33,315 nucleotides of DNA from an uncultured Saprospiraceae bacterium (GCA_937997635.1 CALLFA010000140.1:1-33315); one strand, 5' to 3'; numbered from the stretch's first letter, positions 16,039-24,753 are shown. Notes: a model not told the origin generated them from the sequence alone. Program-made: numbers and translations.

Positions 16039-16057
16039 CAAGGGTAACCTTGTTTTT
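16039..16057 (+). terminator. Terminator-like hairpin in the arginine operon leader
   Basis: CAAGG and CCTTG form a 5-bp stem around the loop GTAA and are followed directly by five T. It lies 29 bp before the first operon gene. It may be an attenuator of the operon, or simply the terminator of the patatin-like gene that ends at 15872; the latter would be far (about 170 bp) from its stop codon. Confidence 0.45.
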
Positions 16058-16085
16058 CACAATTTCTTTTATTAATCACGCACAC

Positions 16086-16709
16086 ATGAATTTCGAAATA
16101 CGTACAGCCGTAGATGCTGATACATATTTAGCAGAAGAAATTTCTGACTTATATAAATTATCCGCGAAGGAAAGGGGCATGGGAATCGCCATGCGTCAAC
16201 CAGATTACTTGCGCAAAAAAATTGTCTTAGGTAATGCTATTGTTGCAATGCATGGTAACGAACTTGCAGGATTCTGCTATGTAGAAACGTTTAGTAGCGA
16301 AGAGTATGTTTCCAATTCTGGATTAATCGTAAAAACAAAATTTAGAGGACAAGGGCTTGCGACAAAAATCAAAAAGAAAGCCGTTGCCCTAGCCCGGAAG
16401 AATTATCCCAAAGCAAAATTATTTGGTATAACGACCAGTGATGTTGTCATGAAAATCAATAGCGACTTAGGCTACATACCTGTTGCTTTTAAACAACTCA
16501 CACAAGATGAAGAATTTTGGAATGGCTGTTCTAGCTGCAACAATTATGAAATTTTGCAAAAGAATGAACGACGAATGTGCCTGTGCACAGCAATGTTAGC
16601 GCCTTCCAAAGAAGAGAAAAAAGAACGTAAACGAAAGAGAAAAGAGGAAAAGAAAATAATCAAACAAGCAGTAAAAGAAGCCAAACGAAAACTAAAAGAA
16701 AACGAATGA
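16086..16709 (+). CDS. GNAT acyltransferase, probable N-acyl(succinyl/acetyl)glutamate synthase of the arginine operon
   Basis: This 207-residue GNAT-fold protein carries the acyl-CoA pyrophosphate-binding loop FRGQGLA at 86-92. It is the first gene of an arginine operon that has no argA and no argJ, so it is inferred to acylate glutamate with acetyl- or succinyl-CoA. After the GNAT core come four Cys (148, 151, 165, 167; CxxC-x13-CxC), resembling a metal-binding knuckle, and then a strongly Lys/Glu-rich, probably helical tail (174-207). The frame extends upstream to 16050, but the ATG at 16086 starts the domain cleanly (MNFEIRTAVDADTY). Its stop overlaps the argG start as ATGA. The acyl donor is not proven. 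Confidence 0.8.
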   Translation: MNFEIRTAVDADTYLAEEISDLYKLSAKERGMGIAMRQPDYLRKKIVLGNAIVAMHGNELAGFCYVETFSSEEYVSNSGLIVKTKFRGQGLATKIKKKAVALARKNYPKAKLFGITTSDVVMKINSDLGYIPVAFKQLTQDEEFWNGCSSCNNYEILQKNERRMCLCTAMLAPSKEEKKERKRKRKEEKKIIKQAVKEAKRKLKENE

Positions 16710-17905
16710 AACCTAAAGTAGTATTAGCATATAGCGGAGGACTGGATACCTCATTTTGCATCCCATACCTCTTAGAAAAAGGATATGACATAGATGCCAT
16801 TACCATAGACACAGGCGGGTTTATGTCTGACGAAAAAGAAGACATAAAAGCTCGTGCACTATCTTTAGGCGCAAGTCATTATGAATGTATAGACATCAGT
16901 GAAAAATACTATGAAAAATGTCTGCGCTTTTTACTCTATGGGAATGTCTTGAGAAACCAAACCTATCCGCTTTCTGTCAGTTCTGAACGTGCATTTCAAG
17001 CACTGGCAATACTTGACTATTGCAAGAAGACTGGAGCAAAATATGTCGCACATGGCAGCACTGGTGCCGGCAATGATCAAATCAGATTTGACCTCATGTT
17101 TCAAAGCCTTGCACCAGATATACAAATCATTACGCCTATTCGTGACAATTCTTTAAGCCGCCAAGAAGAAGTTGACTTTTTAGAAAAGCATGGTGTCCAG
17201 TGGAGCGAAGAAAAAAAGAATTACTCCATCAATGTGGGTATTTGGGGCACATCTGTCGGAGGTAAGGAAACACTCACTTCTCAACAACCGTTACCAGAAT
17301 CTGCCTACCCTTCCCAAGTGAGTAATCAAGAACCCGTAGATATAGAAATTGGTTTCGAAAAAGGAGAAGTTGCAACATTGGATGGTAAATCATTTGACCA
17401 TCCAATTGCACTCATTAAAGAATTAGAATCAATTGCTTCAGCTTACGGGATAGGCCGAGACATCCATGTCGGAGATACCATCATCGGGATCAAAGGTCGG
17501 GTCGGTTTTGAAGCAGCAGCATCTTTAATCTTAATAAAAGCACATCATCTTTTAGAAAAACATGTGTTGTCAAAATGGCAAAACCATTGGAAGCAACAAT
17601 TGGCTGATTGGTATGGCATGATGTTGCATGAAGGTCAATACTTAGATCCAGTAATGCGCAACCTCGAAACCTTCATAGAGGACACGCAATCTACTGTTAC
17701 AGGTAAAGTATTTGTTACATTAAAACCATATCAATTTCTATTGAATGGGATTGACTCGCCTCACGATTTGATGAGAAGTGAGTACGGACAATATGGGGAA
17801 ATGAATAAAGGTTGGTCTGCCGATGAAGCAAAAGGCTTTATCAAGATTTTAGCCAATCAATACAAAATTTATCACGGTGTCAACAAGACAAAAATAGAAT
17901 TATGA
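16706..17905 (+). CDS. argG: Argininosuccinate synthase
   Basis: ArgG joins citrulline and aspartate using ATP. The 399 residues, typical for the family, begin with the PP-loop AYSGGLDTS, followed by TIDTGGF, AHGSTGAGNDQ (the citrulline/ATP-binding loop), ITPIRDN and NYSINVGIWG. The later GIGRDIHVGDTIIGIKGR segment is also characteristic. The start overlaps the GNAT stop (ATGA), and the stop overlaps the argC start (ATGA), so translation of the three is coupled. Placing argG second, before the early-pathway genes, is usual in Bacteroidota arginine operons. Confidence 0.97.
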   Translation: MKPKVVLAYSGGLDTSFCIPYLLEKGYDIDAITIDTGGFMSDEKEDIKARALSLGASHYECIDISEKYYEKCLRFLLYGNVLRNQTYPLSVSSERAFQALAILDYCKKTGAKYVAHGSTGAGNDQIRFDLMFQSLAPDIQIITPIRDNSLSRQEEVDFLEKHGVQWSEEKKNYSINVGIWGTSVGGKETLTSQQPLPESAYPSQVSNQEPVDIEIGFEKGEVATLDGKSFDHPIALIKELESIASAYGIGRDIHVGDTIIGIKGRVGFEAAASLILIKAHHLLEKHVLSKWQNHWKQQLADWYGMMLHEGQYLDPVMRNLETFIEDTQSTVTGKVFVTLKPYQFLLNGIDSPHDLMRSEYGQYGEMNKGWSADEAKGFIKILANQYKIYHGVNKTKIEL

Positions 17906-18864
17906 TACAAGCAGGAATAATTGGAGGCGGCGGATTTGCAGCAGGAGAGTTGATTCGGATATTACTCCATCATCCAGAGGTAAATCTCTCCTTTATTATG
18001 AGTGACAGTCAAGCTGGAAAAAATATAACTGATGTGCATTCAGATCTTATTGGGGAAACCGGATTAGCATTTTCTAATGATTTTGACAAAGATGTAGATG
18101 TTATCTTTCTATGTAAAGGTCATGGCAAGTCAGAACAATTTTTAAAAGACAATCCTATTCCAATATCAACAGTCGTCATAGACTTAAGTCGCGATTTTCG
18201 TCTTGGTCATGAACATGGATTTGCGTATGGTTTACCAGAGATGAATCGAGCTAACATTCAACAAAACCAACGTATTGCAAATCCAGGATGTTTTGCAACA
18301 GCCATTCAGTTGGCGCTACTGCCAATGGCTTCTGAAAAACAAATCCGAGAAGACATTCACATACAAGGCATTACAGGAGCAACTGGTGCAGGTCAAGCAA
18401 AATTAGACACGACACATTTCAGCTGGAGGAACAACAACATTTCAATATATAAAGCATTTGTCCATCAACATTTAACTGAAGTAAGGCAAATGATTCAACA
18501 CTGTCAAGAAGATTGTAAAGTGGACACTAATTTCATTCCAGTTCGTGGTGATTTCACAAGGGGTATCCTCATCAGTGCTTATATGAAAACGACGATGTCA
18601 GAGGATGAGCTTATTCAGCTTTACCATGAATATTATGCGCATGAGCCGTTCACACATGTGAGCGATACCAACATACACTTAAAACAAGTCGTGAATTCTA
18701 ATAAGTGCTTGATACATGTAGAGAAGCATGAGGACAAAGCATTTATCATTAGTGCAATTGACAATTTATTAAAAGGTGCATCTGGTCAGGCCGTTCAGAA
18801 TATGAACATCAATTTTGGTCTTGACGAACGGATGGGCTTAAACCTTAAATCAATGGCATATTAA
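17902..18864 (+). CDS. argC: N-acetyl(acyl)-gamma-glutamyl-phosphate reductase
   Basis: ArgC reduces the acylglutamyl phosphate made by ArgB to the semialdehyde, using NADPH. The 320 residues show the Rossmann start AGIIGGGGFAAGELIR, FLCKGHG, IDLSRDFR, YGLPEMNR and the catalytic Cys130 in ANPGCFATA. GITGATGAG and the late LLKGASGQAVQNMN segment are family signatures. The enzyme belongs to the shorter ArgC type. The start overlaps argG by ATGA; the stop TAA shares its last A with the argD ATG (TAATG). Confidence 0.96.
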   Translation: MIQAGIIGGGGFAAGELIRILLHHPEVNLSFIMSDSQAGKNITDVHSDLIGETGLAFSNDFDKDVDVIFLCKGHGKSEQFLKDNPIPISTVVIDLSRDFRLGHEHGFAYGLPEMNRANIQQNQRIANPGCFATAIQLALLPMASEKQIREDIHIQGITGATGAGQAKLDTTHFSWRNNNISIYKAFVHQHLTEVRQMIQHCQEDCKVDTNFIPVRGDFTRGILISAYMKTTMSEDELIQLYHEYYAHEPFTHVSDTNIHLKQVVNSNKCLIHVEKHEDKAFIISAIDNLLKGASGQAVQNMNINFGLDERMGLNLKSMAY

Positions 18865-20000
18865 TGGAAATGTTTGACGTTTATACCCTATTTGATTTAG
18901 AACCTGTGTCTGGCAAAGGTGCCTATGTGTATACAGAAGATGGGCAGAAGTATCTTGATTTTTACGGTGGCCATGCAGTGATTTCTATAGGCCATAGCCA
19001 TCCGCACTATGTCAAGCAGATCCAAGATCAAGCAGGAAAACTGGTGTTCTATTCTAACTCAGTGCAAAACTCATTGCAACATAAATTGATGGAGTCATTA
19101 AGTGCCGCAAGTGGCTTGACAGACTATGGACTATTTTTGTGTAATTCTGGTGCTGAAGCCAATGAGAATGCGTTAAAGGTAGCCTCGTTTCACAACAAAA
19201 GAAAAAAAGTATTGTCATTAAAAGGTGGTTTTCATGGACGCACCTCTGCCGCAGTAAATGCGACATACGGCAAAAAAATAACTGCACCAATAAACGAGGG
19301 ATTTGAAGTCAAACACTACCCTATCGATGACATTAGAGAGATGGTAAAAGAACTTAGAAAGAAAGATACTTGTGCAGTGATTGTGGAAGCTGTCCAAGGA
19401 ATCGGTGGGATTTATGAAGTGCCAGACAAGTGTATGAAAAAATTAAGTCAGGTTTGTACAGAGACCAATACCATACTTATTGCTGATGAGGTCCAGTGTG
19501 GTTATGGACGAACAGGCGATTTTTTTGCATTCCAACAAAGTGGCATACATCCTGATGTTATCTCCATGGCTAAAGGAATGGGTAATGGATTCCCCATTGG
19601 AGGCGTACTCATCAATCACAAAAAAACGCCTGCTTGGAAAGGCATGTTGGGTTCTACTTTTGGTGGAAATCACTTGGCTTGTGCTGCTGGAAAAGCAGTC
19701 TTAGATACTATTCAAAACGAAAAATTGCTAGACAATGCTAGATCAATTGGTAAGTACCTAATCAATTCTTTACAAGCCATTCCTCAAATAAAAGAAGTAC
19801 GGGGAAGAGGACTGATGATAGGAATTGAATTCGATTTTCCAGTCGCACAATTGCGTAAAAAACTATTGTTCGACCACCATTTATTTACAGGTAGTTCTTC
19901 TAATCAAAAGGTCATTCGATTATTGCCACCACTAAACATTACAAAAGCGGAAGCTGATGAATTTTTATCAAAGTTAAAAGCTGGAATGAACCATGGATAA
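18864..20000 (+). CDS. argD: Acetyl(succinyl)ornithine aminotransferase, class III PLP enzyme
   Basis: ArgD transfers an amino group from glutamate to the acylated semialdehyde, making N-acylornithine. The 378 residues contain NSGAEANENA (94-103), FHGRT, Asp208 in IADEVQCGYGRTG (contacts the pyridine nitrogen of PLP) and the Schiff-base Lys237 in SMAKGMGNGFPIGG. The C-terminal RLLPPLNI segment is also typical. A second Met at residue 3 is a possible start, but the first ATG forms the coupled TAATG junction with argC. The coding region overlaps argF' by 8 bp. Confidence 0.95.
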   Translation: MEMFDVYTLFDLEPVSGKGAYVYTEDGQKYLDFYGGHAVISIGHSHPHYVKQIQDQAGKLVFYSNSVQNSLQHKLMESLSAASGLTDYGLFLCNSGAEANENALKVASFHNKRKKVLSLKGGFHGRTSAAVNATYGKKITAPINEGFEVKHYPIDDIREMVKELRKKDTCAVIVEAVQGIGGIYEVPDKCMKKLSQVCTETNTILIADEVQCGYGRTGDFFAFQQSGIHPDVISMAKGMGNGFPIGGVLINHKKTPAWKGMLGSTFGGNHLACAAGKAVLDTIQNEKLLDNARSIGKYLINSLQAIPQIKEVRGRGLMIGIEFDFPVAQLRKKLLFDHHLFTGSSSNQKVIRLLPPLNITKAEADEFLSKLKAGMNHG

Positions 20001-20943
20001 GCAAGCACATTTTTATTCGGCAGACAGTATTCAAGATATTGATGCCTTTGTCGATCAAGCTATTGCAATGAAGAAAAATACGACTTCATTCAACGGGACA
20101 TTACAGGGCAAAAAAATGACCTTGATCTTTTTTAATCCTTCATTAAGGACGAGATTGAGTACAGAGTTTGCTGCACAAGAACTTGGCATTCATACCATCA
20201 GCATGAATGCTACAGAAGGATGGAAATGGGAAATTGACGAAGGTGTTATCATGAACCTTGATAAGGCCGAACACATCAAAGATGCTGCACAAGTCATCAG
20301 TCAATATTCTGATGTTATAGCTATACGATCATTCCCAGGACTTAAAGACAGAGATGCAGATTACAGAGACGAAATGCTCCAAAATTTCATGGAGCATGCA
20401 AGTGTCCCTGTCATCAATATGGAATCTTCTATTTATCATCCACTACAATCATTAACAGATTTGATGACAATAAAAGAGGCGTTTGGTGAAAAGAAATTAA
20501 AGGTAGTGCTGAGTTGGGCACCTCATCCAAAGGCGCTTCCACAAGCAGTATCTAATTCTTTTCTTCAATGGATAAATCGTACAGGACATGATGTGGTTGT
20601 GACACATCCTGAAGCTTATGATCTGGCACCAGCATTTACTGCCAACTGTGCCATCGAATATAACCAACAAGACGCATTTAAAGATGCGGATGTGATCTAT
20701 ACGAAAAACTGGTCATCGTACAACACCTATGGACAGATCTTGTCGGAAGATCAAAGTTGGATGGTCAATAGAAAGAAAATGGCGCTTACGAATAATGCCA
20801 TCTTCATGCACTGCCTGCCTGTGCGTAGAAATGTTGTTGTTACAGATGGTGTCATGGACAGCGATCGATCCGTCATTTACCAACAAGCTGGCAACCGATT
20901 ACATGCAGCAAAAGCTGTGATTAACCATTTACTAAATCTTTAG
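19993..20943 (+). CDS. argF': N-succinylornithine/N-acetylornithine carbamoyltransferase (ArgF')
   Basis: This 316-residue transcarbamylase has the carbamoyl-phosphate motif as SLRTR (50-54, in FFNPSLRTRLS) and HCLP at 273-276 followed by VRRNVVVTD, and it lacks the SMG loop of ordinary ornithine carbamoyltransferases. This is the Bacteroides/Xanthomonas N-acylornithine type, which carbamoylates ornithine while it is still acylated. In the loop MNLDKAEHIKDA, Ala92 aligns with Pro90 of the Bacteroides fragilis succinylornithine enzyme and Glu92 of the Xanthomonas acetylornithine enzyme; a small or Pro residue there favours succinylornithine. So a succinyl substrate is predicted. It overlaps argD by 8 bp and is followed after 3 bp by the HAD gene. 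Confidence 0.93.
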   Translation: MDKQAHFYSADSIQDIDAFVDQAIAMKKNTTSFNGTLQGKKMTLIFFNPSLRTRLSTEFAAQELGIHTISMNATEGWKWEIDEGVIMNLDKAEHIKDAAQVISQYSDVIAIRSFPGLKDRDADYRDEMLQNFMEHASVPVINMESSIYHPLQSLTDLMTIKEAFGEKKLKVVLSWAPHPKALPQAVSNSFLQWINRTGHDVVVTHPEAYDLAPAFTANCAIEYNQQDAFKDADVIYTKNWSSYNTYGQILSEDQSWMVNRKKMALTNNAIFMHCLPVRRNVVVTDGVMDSDRSVIYQQAGNRLHAAKAVINHLLNL

Positions 20944-20946
20944 ATT

Positions 20947-21621
20947 ATGCCCAAAAACCTAGTTGTATTTGATATTGATGGCACGATTGTACACAGTGAA
21001 TACCAACATCACGAATCCATCGAATATGCCTTTAAAAAAATGAATTGTGTGGAGATAGATCGCAATTGGTTTGGTTACGATCATGTGACTGACAATCATA
21101 TATTTTCAAAAGTATTTGAATACAATAATGGAAGGCCAACTACAGCAGCAGACATCCAAGAATTTGAACAACATGCCTTGGATAAAATTCTAGAATTACC
21201 TAAGATGGAAGAAATTGCAGGAGCTAAAGATCTCGTTCAAAAAGTATGGGACAGCGATGATTGGGATCTAGCCTTCGCTACTGGTTCACTCTACAGAACA
21301 GCTTTAAAAAAATTAGCTGATGCAGGTGTGAAATTCAAACCAAGCATCGTCATCGCATCTAACGAAATAGAATCGCGTGAAGGATTGATCGAACATGCTG
21401 AAGAGGCTGCTAAACGCTTATTTCAAGTGAATAACTATGATAGAATTTTATCCTGTGGCGATGCATTATGGGATGTACGCACAGCTAAAAATTTAAATAT
21501 TCCTTTATTAGGCATTGGTTTACACCACAAAGAAAAATTATTGGATGAAGGAGTCAAACATCATGTGGATGATTGGACGGATGTCGATATCCCATTTCTG
21601 AATTCAATTATTGCAGAATGA
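20947..21621 (+). CDS. HAD family hydrolase inside the arginine operon
   Basis: This 224-residue haloacid-dehalogenase-type phosphatase resembles phosphoglycolate phosphatase. It has the nucleophile motif FDIDGT (Asp9, Asp11), a helical cap at about 15-90, motif II ATGS (111-114) and motif IV CGDALWDVRTA (Asp172 and Asp176 to bind Mg). It is cytoplasmic. It starts 3 bp after argF' and its stop overlaps the argB start (ATGA), so it is produced together with the arginine enzymes. No step of the linear pathway needs a phosphatase; a side-product or metabolite-repair role is possible but only inferred. The substrate is unknown. Confidence 0.9.
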   Translation: MPKNLVVFDIDGTIVHSEYQHHESIEYAFKKMNCVEIDRNWFGYDHVTDNHIFSKVFEYNNGRPTTAADIQEFEQHALDKILELPKMEEIAGAKDLVQKVWDSDDWDLAFATGSLYRTALKKLADAGVKFKPSIVIASNEIESREGLIEHAEEAAKRLFQVNNYDRILSCGDALWDVRTAKNLNIPLLGIGLHHKEKLLDEGVKHHVDDWTDVDIPFLNSIIAE

Positions 21622-22412
21622 GTACATCAATTCAAATCATAAAAATTGGAGGTAACATTATAAATGATGCTAAGCTTTTAGAAGAGTTTTTACAGTCTTT
21701 CCAGAACATTAAAGGGCAAAAATTACTGGTACATGGCGGTGGTCGTGCGGCTACTGCATTCAGTGAACGACTCGGATTGAAAGTCAACATGATAGATGGG
21801 AGACGAGTCACTGATAAAGAAACCTTGGATATTGCAGTTATGACCTATGCGGGTTTAATCAACAAACAAATCGTCAGCAAAATGCAGTGCTTAGGCATTA
21901 ACGCTATCGGACTAAGTGGTGCGGATGGAAATGTCATTACATCTGTCATGCGCGACAAACTGCCAATAGATTATGGGTATGTTGGTGATATTGTAAAAGT
22001 AAATGCTGACCTCATACACACATTATTAAATCAACAACTGATCCCAGTCTTCTGTCCTGTTACTCATTCTAAAGAAGGTCAGCTATTGAATACAAATGCT
22101 GATTCTATTGCCTCTGCTGTTGCTAAAGCAATGAGTCAACAATCCTCCGTTGTCCTCAAATATTGTTTTGAATACAATGGCGTTTTAGAAGATCTGAATG
22201 ATAAAACATCCATCATTCAACAAGTTACAAAGCAATCAGCCAAACACTACATAAACTCTGGTGTCTTTGCGGATGGTATGATTCCCAAAATAGAAAATGC
22301 ATTTAAAGCCTTGGATGCTGGCATATCTTCTGTACACATTTGTGGCATCAAACATGTGCATCAAGATAATCCTGGAACTAGCTTTATCCATTCTAATGAA
22401 CGAGAATCATGA
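21618..22412 (+). CDS. argB: N-acetyl(acyl)glutamate kinase
   Basis: ArgB phosphorylates the gamma-carboxylate of acylated glutamate with ATP. The 264 residues show the amino-acid-kinase start IKIGGNIIND, the HGGGRAA substrate loop, NMIDGRRVTD, GLSGADGN and the late INSGVFADGMIPKIENA, all typical. The frame is open upstream to 21573, but the ATG at 21618 starts the fold and forms the ATGA overlap with the HAD gene. The stop likewise overlaps the next start (ATGA). Confidence 0.95.
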   Translation: MSTSIQIIKIGGNIINDAKLLEEFLQSFQNIKGQKLLVHGGGRAATAFSERLGLKVNMIDGRRVTDKETLDIAVMTYAGLINKQIVSKMQCLGINAIGLSGADGNVITSVMRDKLPIDYGYVGDIVKVNADLIHTLLNQQLIPVFCPVTHSKEGQLLNTNADSIASAVAKAMSQQSSVVLKYCFEYNGVLEDLNDKTSIIQQVTKQSAKHYINSGVFADGMIPKIENAFKALDAGISSVHICGIKHVHQDNPGTSFIHSNERES

Positions 22413-23467
22413 GCTTAGAAAACAGCATTCAACTATTAAAAAAACTCATAACAACAGAGTCACTTTCTAAGCAAGAAAATGTAACTGCCAACATACTAGA
22501 GAACTATTTAAGCATTCAAGGACATTCTCCATTTCGTGTTAAAAATAATGTCATTTGCCATCAGGCACTTGATGAGACTAAACCCACTCTTGTCTTGAAC
22601 AGCCATCACGATACAGTAAAAGTTTCTGAAGGCTGGACCAAAAATCCATTTGGTGCAGAAGATGATGGAGATGTCATTTATGGTTTGGGAAGCAATGATG
22701 CTGGTGCGAGTCTTGTCTGTTTGTTGCATACGTATTTAGACTTTTCTCAAGACAGCACACTGCCTTACAATTTGGTGTTTATTGCATCAGCTGAAGAAGA
22801 AATTTCTGGCAAAGAAGGTCTAGAATTGGCATTGAAAGAAATAGACATTACTCCAGATTTAGCCATTGTGGGTGAACCAACTAGCTGTGCAATGGCGACT
22901 GCCGAAAAGGGATTAATGGTCATTGACGCAGAAGCAATAGGTACAGCTGGTCACGCTGCTAATCAGTGGGGTGACAATGCCATTTATGCAGCAATGAAAG
23001 ACATCCAGTACATAGAGAATCTTGCCTTTGAAAAGGAAAGTACATCTTTAGGAAAAGTAAAATTGACCGTCACCCAAATCGAGGCAGGCTATCAGCATAA
23101 CGTTGTACCAGACTCGTGCAAATTTGTTATAGACTGTCGAGTCACAGATGCTTACAGTTTAGAGGGTGTATTAGAATTATTAAAAGCCAATTGCACATCA
23201 GTACTCACCCCACGTTCTGTAAGACTACAACCATCCGCTATCGCATCAGATCACCCCATTGTGCAAAAAGCGAAAGCACTTAACATCAAATGCTATGGAT
23301 CTAATACATTATCTGATCAAGTATTTTTTAAGTGCCCAAGCGTGAAGATCGGCCCAGGTGATACCAACAGATCCCACAAAGCTGATGAATACATCACACA
23401 CAAAGAGATTCAGCAAGGATTAGAAACATATAGACTGTTATTACAGAATTTAAACATCAACAAATAA
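22409..23467 (+). CDS. argE: M20 family deacylase, probable N-acylcitrulline (ArgE-like) hydrolase
   Basis: This 352-residue zinc peptidase-fold enzyme has the metal ligand His66 and catalytic Asp68 in SHHDTV, the bridging Asp97 in GSNDAGA, the catalytic pair Glu129/Glu130 in SAEEEISG, Glu156 in VGEPTS and a late His in NRSHKADEYI. This is the ArgE/DapE family. Because the carbamoyltransferase works on the acylated intermediate, its substrate here should be N-acyl- (probably N-succinyl-) citrulline rather than acetylornithine. No argJ is present to recycle the acyl group, so the route is linear. It overlaps argB by ATGA and is 5 bp before argH. Confidence 0.88.
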   Translation: MSLENSIQLLKKLITTESLSKQENVTANILENYLSIQGHSPFRVKNNVICHQALDETKPTLVLNSHHDTVKVSEGWTKNPFGAEDDGDVIYGLGSNDAGASLVCLLHTYLDFSQDSTLPYNLVFIASAEEEISGKEGLELALKEIDITPDLAIVGEPTSCAMATAEKGLMVIDAEAIGTAGHAANQWGDNAIYAAMKDIQYIENLAFEKESTSLGKVKLTVTQIEAGYQHNVVPDSCKFVIDCRVTDAYSLEGVLELLKANCTSVLTPRSVRLQPSAIASDHPIVQKAKALNIKCYGSNTLSDQVFFKCPSVKIGPGDTNRSHKADEYITHKEIQQGLETYRLLLQNLNINK

Positions 23468-23472
23468 GACAT

Positions 23473-24753
23473 ATGAAGCTTTGGAATTCAACAGATTCTG
23501 TGGATAAATTGATTGAAAGATTTACCATTGGCAAAGACAACATTCTTGATTTAGAACTTGCAAAGTTTGATGTCATTGGTTCGATCGCACATGCTAAAAT
23601 GCTGCACAGTATTGACTTACTCACTGCTGATGAATTAGGGCGTATCCTGAAAGAGTTGGCAGACATTAAATCAGAAATTGAAGGTGGTCAATTTGCTATT
23701 CATGCCGGTGTGGAGGACATTCACTCCCAGATAGAATTTATGCTTACTGAGCGATTGGGAGAAGCAGGCAAAAAGATACATACTGGCAGATCGCGAAATG
23801 ACCAAGTCTTAGTTGACTTAAAATTGTACTATAGAGAAAAACTTGCGGAGATTGATCAACAGCTATTGACATTAATAGAGTCATTCATTGCAAAAAGTGA
23901 TGCACACAAAGACGACTTGATGCCTGGGTATACACACATGCAAGTCGGTATGATCTCATCATTCGGCATGTGGTTTGGGTCATTTGCAGAAGCTTTAGTC
24001 GATGATGTGAGGTTGCTGAGATCGACCGCTAAAATCATCGATCAAAATCCGTTGGGCTCTGCTGCCGGTTATGGCAATTCATTCCCGCTTGATAGGGAGA
24101 TGACGACAGAGCTATTGGGTTTTGACGATTTGTGTTACAATTCTATGTATGCACAATTCACGAGGGGCAAATCCGAATTATTATTGACGAATGCCTTATC
24201 GGGAATCTGTTATACCATTAACAAATTCGCCAGCGACATTTGTCTGTATTGCAATCAAGATGTCAGCCTGATCAAACTGCCTACATCTTTGACAACGGGT
24301 TCTTCCATCATGCCACACAAAAAGAATCCAGATGTGTTTGAGCTGATACGAGCCAAAACAAGTCAACTCATGTCATTACCAAATCAAGTCATGCTTATTT
24401 GTAATAATTTGATCTCTGGCTATCATCGTGATTTTCAACAATTGAAGGAGTTGGTATTTCCTGCATTGGCCACAATGAGTGATTGCATTATGATATTGAC
24501 ACACTGTATATCAGAAATAGAAGTAAATAAGACTGCGATCGAAGGTGATGTGTACAACAGCCTTTATAGTGTGGAAGAAGTAAACGCTCTTGTCAAAAAC
24601 GGCATGCCATTCAGAGAAGCATACTTAGTGGTGAAGGAACAAATAGAATCAAATAAGTTTAATCCAAATAAGGACATTCAGCATACCCACATTGGTAGTA
24701 TTGGTAACTTAAGTTTGGATAACATTCGCAATAAATTGAATTCTAAAGGATAA
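23473..24753 (+). CDS. argH: Argininosuccinate lyase
   Basis: ArgH splits argininosuccinate into arginine and fumarate, the last step of the pathway. The 426 residues contain HTGRSRNDQV (103-112), the TH pair with His155 in PGYTHMQ and the fumarase-superfamily signature GSSIMPHKKNPD (276-287), whose second Ser is the catalytic residue. The C terminus is somewhat shorter than in the E. coli enzyme (457 residues). It is the final gene of the operon. No clear terminator follows in the 146 bp before lepB, although lepB has its own probable promoter. Confidence 0.96.
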   Translation: MKLWNSTDSVDKLIERFTIGKDNILDLELAKFDVIGSIAHAKMLHSIDLLTADELGRILKELADIKSEIEGGQFAIHAGVEDIHSQIEFMLTERLGEAGKKIHTGRSRNDQVLVDLKLYYREKLAEIDQQLLTLIESFIAKSDAHKDDLMPGYTHMQVGMISSFGMWFGSFAEALVDDVRLLRSTAKIIDQNPLGSAAGYGNSFPLDREMTTELLGFDDLCYNSMYAQFTRGKSELLLTNALSGICYTINKFASDICLYCNQDVSLIKLPTSLTTGSSIMPHKKNPDVFELIRAKTSQLMSLPNQVMLICNNLISGYHRDFQQLKELVFPALATMSDCIMILTHCISEIEVNKTAIEGDVYNSLYSVEEVNALVKNGMPFREAYLVVKEQIESNKFNPNKDIQHTHIGSIGNLSLDNIRNKLNSKG

